64,000 bases of DNA from Halictus rubicundus (lineage: Eukaryota > Arthropoda > Insecta > Hymenoptera > Halictidae): positions 3,229,116 through 3,293,115 of the forward strand of contig NC_135164.1 of assembly GCF_050948215.1 (NCBI RefSeq), given 5' to 3'. Positions within the stretch are counted from its first letter, which is position 1, and every line of letters starts with the position of its first letter. The notes under the pieces were generated by a model. It made no database searches. It had not been told where the DNA came from and was given only the letters and a program-made list of their open reading frames with translations. Below, one piece after another: positions 54,677-64,000 of the stretch. Made by a program: the position numbers and the translations under genes.

Positions 54677-55444
54677 CCAGTAATGCGTGTTTGACGACTA
54701 TATCCGTCATGGAGATGTGGCAGAATTTTGTGTCATGACGACTATATCCGTCATGGAGATGTGGCAGAATTTTGTGTTATGACGACTATATCCGTGACGC
54801 GTAAAATTTTGTTACAATTTGATGTTTAAATTGTAATTTTGGCGAAAACTAAATTATATTCGTAAATTTTAATATGTTTGAAATGTTTAGAGGTCAAGAC
54901 GAAATGAAACAAGCAAATAAAAATTATAAATAATTTGAGTTGGATTCATAACTTCCTGAGAGCCAACTCGTAAACAGTGCAGTAACACTGGATCATTGAT
55001 TATCCCGATTTTCATCTTGATGTATCAAAACCAAAACAAAAAAAAGTATATTAGATTCTCTATCTGCGGTGATTCCTGGAAAGAGCTCATGTGCGCGCTA
55101 TCCCACTTCTTTTTTCACTGGTCTTCCGTGTAAACAGAGTTACCAAGCATTCCAAAGCATGTTTGCTTCGGAGCAGGCTTCGTGAATATCACACGACAGC
55201 ATAAATTTTTAACTTCTATAAATATTCGATTTTTTCTCCAAGTTTTCCGTTTATTATGTATAAATACAAGTTCATATTAAACGACTGTGTGTACATTACT
55301 AACAAAATTGTTCATTTTCTAAAATAAAGTCGTCTCTTTGACCCAATGTTTCAACAGCGCCACTTACTCTGTGTTTGACGACTATATCCGTCATCGCATG
55401 ATTATCGCGACACACACCGGAGATCGCCACGCTTAACTGGTTAA
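54673..55444. mobile_element. TTAA element D with repeated GACGACTATATCCGTC motif
   Basis: TTAA at 54673-54676 and 55441-55444. Left end TTAACCAGTAATGCGTG, right end complement TTAACCAGTTAAGCGTG. Three copies of GACGACTATATCCGT with an exact 44-bp period start at 54693, 54737 and 54781. A further copy of the motif is at 55377 near the right end. The motif is close to palindromic (ATGACG..CGTCAT), as expected for a dimeric binding protein. There is no coding frame. Confidence 0.8.
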
Positions 55445-56207
55445 TGCTCCGTGAATCCAGAAAGGTTCAACGATTGCGGAAAAGTGTGATCGCAATTGAG
55501 AGGTGCGGTGAAACGGCCGTTACATGCACAAGGATGCTACAAGCTGACTGACATCGTCGACGAACTTCGAACGTTTTCTCAGACTTTACAGTTTCCGGAA
55601 AGGTGGCGGCATTAACTCGAGAAATAAACACGAACTCCGTGTCTCGCCTCGCGACCTCATCTCGCGCGAATGAACGAACCGGCCGGGCCGTCGCGTTGCA
55701 GCCCCTAAAACTGTTAATGTCTGTCATTAGAAGAGCAAAAGGGGGAGCTTGTAGCCACTCAATGGGGCGCCAAGAGAGCACTAATTTATACCTTCAGTTG
55801 TCGAGCGAGATTCAAGACACCAGCCACGGCGATACTCGAATTACTCCACGCAAAAACTTTGTTACTCGAGACTCTTCCGGCCGCGAGGTATTCCGCCCTC
55901 GGCCGTTTCTTAGGCAAAATAGATTATCCCGACCCATCAGCGGGTCTTGCCCGTTGTCCTTCAGACATTGATTAAGGTTTAGGAGCTGTGTAGTCACCCT
56001 TAGGGCACTCGGCCGATTAACCTATACCCCGGCAGGAAAAGTGACTAGGGCAACAACCAAGGGTGGCCGAGTCGAATGAATTGCACCCTTTAACACCCGC
56101 CCTGGCGTTTTTCAGCGTCGGGAATCAATTTCAATCAATCCCTCTTTTTCAATATTCGTGACACCGTCCGCAACCCCCTACTCGGTTTAACTACTGCAAT
56201 TATTTTA
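55445..56207. other. Gene-free stretch
   Basis: Open frames of about 100-120 codons on both strands (55467-55971) overlap and lack motifs. Confidence 0.42.
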
Positions 56208-56493
56208 TTAACACGTTCGCGGACGTGAATGCTATAGCATTCATTTTCATAGTGATGCGAAATGACATGAATGCTATTTTCATTCAAATTTTAAAACCAA
56301 TTTTTATACAACCTTCAGTTTTTGTAATTAATATACATTTCAAAGTAATGACCAACTGTCATTACTAATGACAGTTAACTTATTATTATTGTGTATGTCC
56401 AATCAGACTTCGGATAGTACATCTAGTTTCAAGAAAAGTTGCATGTCTATTTTTGCAGCTCGCTGAAATTTTTACTGTCCGTGAACGTGTTAA
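56208..56493. mobile_element. TTAA MITE family C
   Basis: TTAA at 56208-56211 and 56490-56493. Left end TTAACACGTTCGCGGACG, right end complement TTAACACGTTCACGGACAG. ATGAATGCTAT occurs twice on the left, and a TGTCATTACTAATGACA palindrome lies near the middle. One copy only in this window. Confidence 0.85.
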
Positions 56494-57788
56494 TGAAACA
56501 AAATCCACCAAATATGAATGTTCTGCTTTCAGTTTCGGAGAAAATAAAATTCTTTTACGACCAGAAAGAATCAATTTTTTATCTATCGAGAGAATCAACC
56601 GTTCGCATTTCTGAAATTTATAAGATTGTTAAAATATACCTTCCTCCAAAAAATTCGAAGACTAACCCAACTCGAGAACGAGTTGAATATCTGATAACGT
56701 TGAACTTACAATATCCGACGTTACGAGATAATGTTAAGTCTAAAAATGCAGAGTATCGTGTGACTCGGGCCATTACCATAATCAACGGCCCGTTTAGGAC
56801 GTGATCGCGGTGTAAAAACGTATCACCGAAGAAGCGTGCACGGACAGAGTTATTTTTCACTTTCATTAATACTTTCGGAGTAATTCCCCGCGGAGCACTC
56901 GTTGTTTTTTTTTTTAGCAATAATCTCGTTTAACGTCAAGATACGAGTAATTAATTAAGAAAATGATGAAACGCGCACACTTGGAACAGTTTTTCTCGAC
57001 AGAAATTCCCCCGTTCTCGTGCCTACTAAAAACTTCCTGCCGGATTACCACCGACTATCCCGAAACACGCAACACGTTCGCATTTAGCTCGGCCGAAATA
57101 TGTCGGAGCAGTTTTGCAATAGCAGTGGCATTACAGAACCGAGAACGGAATTGTTTGACAACACGAAAAATATAACGTTACGTACGATAACATTTTTTCA
57201 GTTGCGCGCCCGCAAAATCGGAAGCTATGCTATTTTCCTATTTCCGGACGTGGGTTCCCTTTTTGTCCGGAAAACTCTAAATTTATGTATTTTTCAACCG
57301 AGTGTTTAACAGCTCTGAATTTCTGCAAAATGGGTCGCGGACCGGTCTGTCTGCTAACATTTGCCGAACAAAACTACCGACGTTCTTTTTCGATGCCGTT
57401 TAATTATAATTGACGAGGACAGCGGACGGACGATATCGAACCCGTGATTTATCACCTTTCTAAATGTGGAAACATGCGTTTTTAACACCGGTCACTCTAA
57501 ATTCTCATTATGGACGCGCATAATTCACCGGGTTGTTCGTGAACAAATTCCTGTTTGGAAAATATGTATTTACGATTACAATATTTAGCGGAATTCAAGT
57601 TGTTCTTTTACGGTTCGTATTTCTGGCAAAAAGGCACATATTCATTTGTTTATACAAATAAATAATATAAATATTCATAGATCTAATTGTGCGAATAACA
57701 ATATTTACCTCTTCTTGTTGTTTCTTGTTTTTATCGGCCAGGTATTTTTGTCGGACACATGTCGAGAAAAGACTGTACTGACAACAAG
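56494..57788. other. Gene-free stretch
   Basis: A 121-codon frame (56439-56804) starts inside MITE C and has no recognisable domain. Nothing else is supported. Confidence 0.4.
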
Positions 57789-57808
57789 TACAGTGAGTTC
57801 TCGATATA

Positions 57809-59362
57809 CAGTCGTTCACGAAAATATTCGGACACCACTATAGTTTTGACTATTATAGTTCGTACTTCAGAAATGTATGCAATAAGAACAAAAAGAGGTT
57901 TCACGTATGTTACTATGCAGTGTGTAGTTAACCAAAACATAAGAGATATTTATTTACGATAAGTGATTACATAAATAATAAAAGAAAAATGGACAGTACG
58001 CTCATTTTCATGTCACGAAAATATTCGGACACTACCAAAACTAAGTTTATAACACTATATATAAATCTTGTTTTTATAAATTAATATTTTTTTGGATATC
58101 CCATACGTTTTATGACATGCCGTACTCGCGTTGGCATATTACCAATTATTCTTTTCAAATAATCTTGCCCAATAAGTAGCCATTCTTCTTGCAGACGTCA
58201 TTTTAGTTCGTCCTTATTGTTTATGGGAGTTGTTCGAATTCGGTGGTGGGTGGAGGACATTCTTGCAAGTGTATAATAAGACTTCTTGCACAATACGCGA
58301 TTTGTGCTCTGGGTCGTTATCCTGATAAAATTTTATCCCACTTTGAAGTCCCATATTATCAGCACTTTTTTTCAATTGTTTTGCAAAATGTCCAGATACC
58401 TATTTTTATCGAGGATGTCGTCGATAAAACCTAATTCGCCTACTCTATGGGCCGAAATACAGCCCCACACCATCACAAACCTACCACCGTGTTTCAAATG
58501 TCTCGGATTTCATTTTTCTTTCGATTTCCGCCATAATTATTAAATTTGGACTCGTCCGCAAAAATTACTTCTTCCCATCACTGACTTTCCTTTGAAATAT
58601 AGTTTTTTGCAAAATTCAGTCCCTTCATCCTGTTGTTCTCGTTAATATACGGCTTTTTTCGAGCTATTCTTCCATTATAGCCCTCTGATCGTAACACTCT
58701 TCTTATGTTTTCCGGATGCACTGATATTCCACGGTCATTATTTAATTCAGCTGCTAACTTTGGAGCACTTATCCGAGGATCACATTTGATTTTCCTAATT
58801 ATGGAGCGTTTATCACGAGTATTCAGGATCGGTTTGCGTTTGCCTTGAGGGACAGATTCAATTATATCTTCGTTCTTGTAACGTCGCCCAATATCCCATA
58901 CCGTGCTGTCACTAATATTTAATAAATTTGCAATTTTGCGTATCGATTTCCCCTTTTCCCGATGAAAAATTACTAATTGTCGCATATCAAACGACGTGTT
59001 CTTACTTTTCCGATCCATTTCGCACAAATTTTGTGCAAGACTGATAAATGTTCGATCTCTAACATACTCTGTACATAATATGAATGATATGTTTACAAAC
59101 ATTGTTTCAGTCAGTTCCTGGAACCTGGAAACTGGAGAAGTATAGCAAGCGTCCGAATATTTTCGTGACATGAAAATGAGCGTACTGTCCATTTTTCTTT
59201 TATTATTTATGTAATCACTTATCGTACATAAATATCTCTTATGTTTTGGTTAACTACACACTGCATAGTAACATACGTGAAACTTCTTTTTGTTTTTATT
59301 GCATAAATTTCTGAAGTACGGACTATAATAGTCAAAACTGTAGTGGTGTCCGAATATTTTCG
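57809..59362 (-). mobile_element. Tc1-like transposon with IR/DR ends (1554 bp)
   Basis: TA at 57807-57808 and 59363-59364. The long inverted repeats of about 220 bp each contain two direct copies of CACGAAAATATTCGGACAC-like sites: outer near 57817 and inner near 58017, with mirror copies near 59345 and 59155. This IR/DR design is known from Sleeping Beauty, Minos and Paris-type Tc1 elements, where the transposase binds four sites. The right terminus lacks the last about 10 bp (TGAACGACTG) present at the left. The transposase gene between is frame-broken. Confidence 0.86.
58081..59018 (-). pseudogene. Tc1-like transposase, frame-broken
   Basis: Starts at ATG 59016-59018 (MDRKSKNTSF), inside a longer open frame whose upstream part is the terminal repeat. 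Residues 1-120 form the paired-like two-HTH DNA-binding region with a GKRKP linker (for example IRKIANLLNISDSTVWDIG). The first catalytic Asp is visible further on as FADESKFN, in a frame after a stop near 58578. FYQDNDPEHKS carries the second Asp, and a badly eroded PPTT-EFEQL is all that remains of the usual SPDLNPIE block with the last acidic residue. The C-terminus ends RHVIKRMGYPKKY then TAA at 58081-58083. Several stops and shifts make it non-functional. Confidence 0.86.
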
Positions 59363-59512
59363 TATGTCGAGGCGACATACCCGAGCCGTGTTATGTTTGC
59401 CGAGGTCTCTCGAGCTTCGTGTCCGCTCAGGGGGTACATCCGCCGGTAGTGGGGATAATTCCGCGACGTTTCTCATCCAGGCCTCAGCGACATATACAGA
59501 GAGATCACTGTA

Positions 59513-60470
59513 AATAGAAAATTTCAATATCAAAAAAATTGATAACTTATCTGAACACGGGTCTGACTGGATGTGATAGTAGAAGTAGCATATTCTTCCC
59601 ACCCTTTGGCTGTTTGGTAATTCGCCCATTTATTCTTGTCACGAGCGCATAACATCTACAGTCCACTTATCAGCGGCCAGGAACGGCCACGAAGATTTAT
59701 TTACGTGTACACAAAGAATTAGCCGATCGTGCTCGTTTGATAATTTCTCAGCCTGTCTAATTAACAGCAATCAACTCTCAGATACTGTTCCGCGAACGGT
59801 CGACGATTTCCCGTTGACGTCCGGCTTGGCGAAAGGGTTGAACAGCAGAATGGAGTTGCACTTGAAAGAAAAGCGACCTGGAGATAACCGCGACGAGGCT
59901 CGGCCTCGGCTCGGCTCGGCTCGGCTCGGCGCGGCTCGGCTCGGCGCGGCGCGGCCTCTTGAGCGGTTGAAATTAATACACGGCTCGGCGTGTAATTGCA
60001 CACAACTGCGGCACTGTATCTTTCCCCATGATCAGCTGAGGGGAGATTACGGAATGGCTCGATATGCTAATGAGGCGATAACCTCGAAGTGCGGAATCGT
60101 TGCGGAGCACGGTGCTCTCTCCCCTCTATCGGGCATCGATACGTCGCAGAGCAAATAGCAATCCATTAATGTCCGAACAATGTGTACAATGTGCATAGAT
60201 AATTCGCGGGCAGGGACACGCGAAAGCTGCGCGCATAGGAATCGGTAATGACATCAATCACTTGTTAGAACCAATCAGCCGTGCGTTTCGTTATCCCAAA
60301 CCGATCCCGGTCTGTTTCCGGGGAATCGCGTTTAATACCGGCAAACCGGTGCGAATGTCGCGCGCATCGTCGCGCAGAGCCCTCGAGGGATCGCCTAATC
60401 GTGGCCGAAACCTTCAATATCAACTCTTCACAGTTGGTACCGTTCGGTCTCTGACGACTCGTAACAGTTT
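59513..60470. other. Gene-free stretch with (GGCTC)n repeat
   Basis: A CGGCT pentanucleotide repeat at about 59895-59955 (CGGCTCGGCTCGGCGCGGC) gives low-complexity Ala/Arg frames on both strands. No gene is supported. Confidence 0.5.
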
Positions 60471-60471
60471 A

Positions 60472-60600
60472 CAGGGAATTCTCGATATATGTCGCCGAGG
60501 CCTGGATGATAAATGTCGCGGAATTATCCCCACCACCGCAGGGTACACCCTGTTAGGGACCGAGAAGCTCGAGAGACCTCGGTCGCCTAGGAGTATAACG
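60472..60600 (+). mobile_element. MITE family H, copy 6 (3' truncated)
   Basis: TA then CAGGGAATTCTCGATATATG, followed by TCGCCGAGGCCTGGATG and CCCCACCACCGCAGGG. The far end cannot be found, and similarity to copy 5 fades after AAGCTCGAGAGACCTCGG near 60580. Confidence 0.75.
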
Positions 60601-63600
60601 TAATATTGGTCGGACATGTCGGTGCGAGACCAGGAGACCACTACTAATAACAAAACTTCTTTGTTTTTCATTATATTTTTATAATTGACTTGCACAATGT
60701 GCCACGCCAAAAAGAATTAGCGAAGACAAAGCCGCAGCCCCCCGTTACTCTCAACTGTTTAATCTCTTGAAATGGTAGGCGATAATGTTAAAAGCTCGCG
60801 GAATTATAGATAAAACCATTAGGTAATACCTCGCTGCTAATTAAAAATACGTACTATAATTTTAATGAATGTTAGTCAACCCTCCGGCGGCGCCCGGTGC
60901 AACCCCTCTTTCATACTTTGCTGAAGGCACCTTTTCCTCGCTGTTCTTTTGTTTTCGCTTTAACTTGATCATCGTTTTACCTGTTCCTCGGAAGTATCAG
61001 ATGTTCGCGGAAAATTGCCGTGTTTCTCTGTAGCAAACGTTTGCCAATTTTTTACCAAACTGCAGCGGAGAGATACTGTTAACAGCGAACACCGTGACAG
61101 TATAATAGCCACGGAAATGAATTCTTGTTTGTACTTAGCATTTCTGTTCTTATTATAAGTAACTTCGTTCTAACTTAACCACGAAATATAAATATGAAAA
61201 TTCTAATTTTGAACAAACTCGCAAAATTATTGGAAAGTATAAACAACTGTCAAGGATATGGCCACTTTCTAAGAGATTTATATTTTCCACTGGCTTATCT
61301 CAATTTAAGAATTTGACAAAATCTGCCGGTAATTATTTCGTAATTTTTCGGCAACAATTGCTATTTTAATCGCGAACCAACTGTAACATCAATGTTTAAG
61401 TTAACAAAGGGTGTCTGCGTGTTATGACGAAAAACATTTTTTTGTTGTCATGCGAACAATGGATGCGATTCGGCTTTTTCGAGATAAAAAAAAATTCGTT
61501 GTTAGAACGCTTTTTGGGATTCCGTAGGCAAAGGGATTTGATATACAAATTATAGCGATGGTAACGTTTCAAAGGAGAGATACCGAGTTACATGAGCAAA
61601 TCGTACGTGTTCTTCAGTTATTTAAATAGGATATTTTGTATTCAAAAAAGAAATTCTCGCGGCCGAACCTTATTTGCAATACACGTGCAAATTTGACAGC
61701 GCAAAGGATAAAGTTAACTGGATGAACGGTGGTGGCAGTCGCCGCGGCCGCAGTTTTCAAAAATGCTGTTTGAAAAAACATCGCGTTTGAAGTCACCAGG
61801 TGAGGTTCGGAACGGCACGATTCATTTCGTTGGAACGGTTGTGACTTCGTCAATATTTTAAATTTCCCCCTCGGTTTAAAATACTTTTGCGGTGCGTAGA
61901 CCCATTCCGAAAGGTACGAAAAAAAAACATGAAAAACGCGCATATGAAACGTTAACAAGTATTTCCGGTCACGAGTTCTCCCCCACAATCAGGTTAACAC
62001 ACGCGGAACGTTTAATGTTTAACAGCAACTTTAAAGGAACATAACTTTTCCCAAGTAAAATTTTCCGAGTCCTCATTTGAAACGTTTTATTACACCATGT
62101 CAATTTCTCAGCCGTGCTTCCTCGCTGCAACTACTGTATCTGCGACAAAAACAACTTTCTCAAAGGGTAATTATTCACGGTAACTCGGGAACAAATCATT
62201 TCGTTATTTCGAAATTGCAAGAAGGCGAAATACAAAGGAGAAAGCCGCGTTTCCATGTCCTTCGGAAAACACACTCTGAACTTACGTTCAGCGCAACAAA
62301 GTTTAATTAACCCCTCGACGTACAAAGGCGTCTCGGACTTGTTGTGTATTTTAGTATTGATTTTAATATTGACCCGTTGACTTAATATTCTCGGAGACGT
62401 CACAAGCTTCCGGAAAACTTTCTCGACGGTTCCCATTTCTTTCAACGGCTGCAGAAAATGATCCGCAGTCTAGCCACCAGTTAATTAACAAACGGTATCT
62501 TTGCTGAAATCAGGTTTCATTTCATTTCCATGTCAGGGGGTTAATTCCTCCAATTCCAGAAGATATACGCGTCAATATTTACCGTTTTTTAATTGAATCT
62601 AGAAGAAGCAGTTGCCCAGCGGAGTGACACGCGGTGCGCACACACACCGATTCTTTGAGTGTCGGTCGCAGGGGGGTCGGAACACGATGATGTACTTAGG
62701 TTTTAATTATCCTTTACCCAGGCATTCTTTCAAACCGGCCTTTGTGCGACGCGGCGTGTTTGCGTGCCGCGCGGCGACCGCGTTGTGCAGGCGCGTCGTC
62801 GAAACTACGTTTTCCAGGAAATTACATCGAAACGCAGAGGTCTCCACGACGAAGAAACCCGTGGCTGCTTTTGCTTCCGTTCTTTCCGCGAGCGCCCGCC
62901 GCCCCCCGGGCCGTCATTTCCGTGGCCCGGTGCAATTTTCGGGGCGACGCGTCTCTCGCGCTCCCAGTTGGCCCGAAATTCGTTTGTTTTGCCCGGCGTT
63001 TGGCCCGCGTTTGCGCGGCCCGTCTTCTCCGGGCGCATCCATTCCCAAGGACCCGGGCCGCGCTCCCTTTATTGTCCCGCAGACCCGTCCCGTGTTCCCT
63101 ACTTTCGTCAACTTTACGCTCCCCGAATTTATCCCGGCTGACCGCAGCCCGCTCGGGAACGTCTCCGCGCGCCTATCCAGTCGGATAATCGTGATCCGCG
63201 CGACCGCGATATTAAGTTTTCTTGCGGGTCGCGGCGGACGAAGCGCAGAAAATGGCAACAAGATGGCCACGGTAAATTCCGGAGCAGTAGCAGCGGGGTA
63301 CGACCTCGGTTTTACGAACCGAGCTAGGACGTGCGGATTAAATATCAATGCGGTCGCCGGCTACGACCCTAGTCCCGGACTTGAATTGGTCGTTCGAGGT
63401 CGTTTAACCTAATGCGTATCATAATGGAGGCTCCTGTTCCCCGACCGACCCCTCCTCTGCCGTGTCAGCTTGCTTTCCCGTTTTCAGTGACCGTGTGCAT
63501 CGGATACGATTGCACTTGTTGAAATTAGTGTACCGGGAGGCGGTACCCTTTTTTCGCGATTTCGCGAGACGGTATGGACTCCGCGCGCTCGATCGCGAAC

Positions 63601-64000
63601 GCGATTGGATTTGCCTATTGTCATTGAAGCGCTCGTACACCGCCGTGTAAACGTAGGGGAGACCCGAGCGGAACCGGGTACTTAGGATTTGATGCTTCAG
63701 ACCGTGATAGTCTGCGCCGCTTTAATCCAGTCCGTGGACGCGTTTTGTGTGCACGAAGCGTGGCGGTTCCACAGACGGCGATACTAAACGTCAGATCTAT
63801 TATACCTTGTCGGCAGCGGTGCCCCGTTTTGTCCAACCCCGCTGTTCCCTACCCTGTTTCGTCTGACTGTGCATTTCGCCAGAAAACCGGTCCATTCTCC
63901 GGCCGTAATGCGGCGAGACCTTGTGTAGATGTTGCGGAATTGTCGTGGTTGGATAATCGCGAATTAAACAAGTGAGTATGATTAAAATTCTGTCACGAAT
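60601..64000. other. Gene-free stretch ending in a GC-rich island
   Basis: No feature to about 62600. From 62600 to 63650 the DNA is CpG-rich and open in up to four frames at once, including a 266-codon frame (62612-63412) whose composition (Arg, Pro, Ala, Ser) and lack of domains suggest it is not a gene. A CGTTTTCAG near 63488 and AA/GTGAGTAT near 63971 could be splice signals of a gene extending past the window, but this is not provable here. Confidence 0.4.

Larger units (their letters stand above)
57791..59510 (-). mobile_element. MITE family H, copy 5, split by a Tc1 insertion
   Basis: TA at 57789-57790 and 59511-59512 flank CAGTGAGTTCTCGATA on the left and GCGACATATACAGAGAGATC ACTG on the right. 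Between them, at TA, the Tc1 element (57809-59362) has inserted. The rest of the MITE resumes as TGTCGAGGCGACATACCC at 59365. Most complete member of the family, and it defines its TA target. Confidence 0.83.

Noticed and set aside
62612..63412. 266-codon plus-strand open frame
   Set aside because: It lies in a CpG-rich island where several frames on both strands are open together. Composition is biased and no domain is visible, so I treat it as a GC artefact.
1..64000. CRISPR arrays, operons, riboswitches, rRNA
   Set aside because: No direct-repeat/spacer array, no bacterial gene packing and no rRNA segment were seen. The tandem arrays present belong to transposons.

Overview
The window looks like nuclear DNA of an insect, most probably a hymenopteran and possibly an ant. 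It is AT-rich with scattered GC-rich, CpG-rich islands, it has no operon-like packing, and it carries insect-type DNA transposons (Transib, piggyBac, pogo, Tc1/mariner, hAT), non-LTR and Ty3/gypsy debris and a solo LTR. Species assignment is inference. I recognise no complete host protein gene. Three short minus-strand reading frames (16628-16863, 40949-41190, 41274-41472) look like possible terminal exons of unknown genes.

Layout. 0.9-2.4 kb: a 1.4 kb non-autonomous Transib element with RSS-like CACAGTG ends and a perfect 5-bp target duplication. 3.5-5.1 kb: a Tc1 scrap and a TA-flanked MITE with an internal tandem duplication. 9.7-10.7 kb: a 1.1 kb foldback element. 14.6-16.0 kb: a second Transib, again with CACAGTG ends and a perfect 5-bp duplication, carrying a RAG1-like transposase C-terminus and a nested TTAA MITE. 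18.4-19.5 kb: a deleted pogo/Tigger element keeping a PHD-like zinc finger. 19.6-20.8 kb: a compact 1.2 kb element with 36-bp inverted termini and an intact 156-codon frame, possibly a third Transib relative. 21.7-22.1 kb: gypsy reverse transcriptase debris. 27.0-27.6 kb: nested TTAA elements. 35-42.5 kb: mariner-like ends, a foldback MITE and two non-LTR 3' ends. 43.8-47.1 kb: a 3.25 kb hAT foldback element with a perfect 8-bp duplication and inverted arrays of short repeats. 47.2-48.1 kb: a solo gypsy-type LTR. 48.3-49.0 kb: a near-perfect 648-bp hairpin element. 50.3-51.9 kb: a TTAA MITE beside a piggyBac relative. 53.7-55.4 kb: three TTAA elements joined end to end through shared TTAA sites. 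57.8-59.5 kb: a Tc1 element with IR/DR ends inserted inside a smaller TA-flanked MITE. 60-64 kb: no recognisable gene, with a GC-rich island at the end.

How the parts relate. Most elements are non-autonomous and depend on enzymes encoded elsewhere. At least six TTAA families share the same target rule. Transposase is present only in pieces: a Transib C-terminus, a piggyBac N-terminus and a piggyBac C-terminal cysteine-rich domain, a pogo zinc finger, and a frame-broken Tc1 gene. The best candidates for something not described before are the RSS-like Transib pair with the 156-codon protein element, the shared-TTAA concatemer, and the hAT foldback element.
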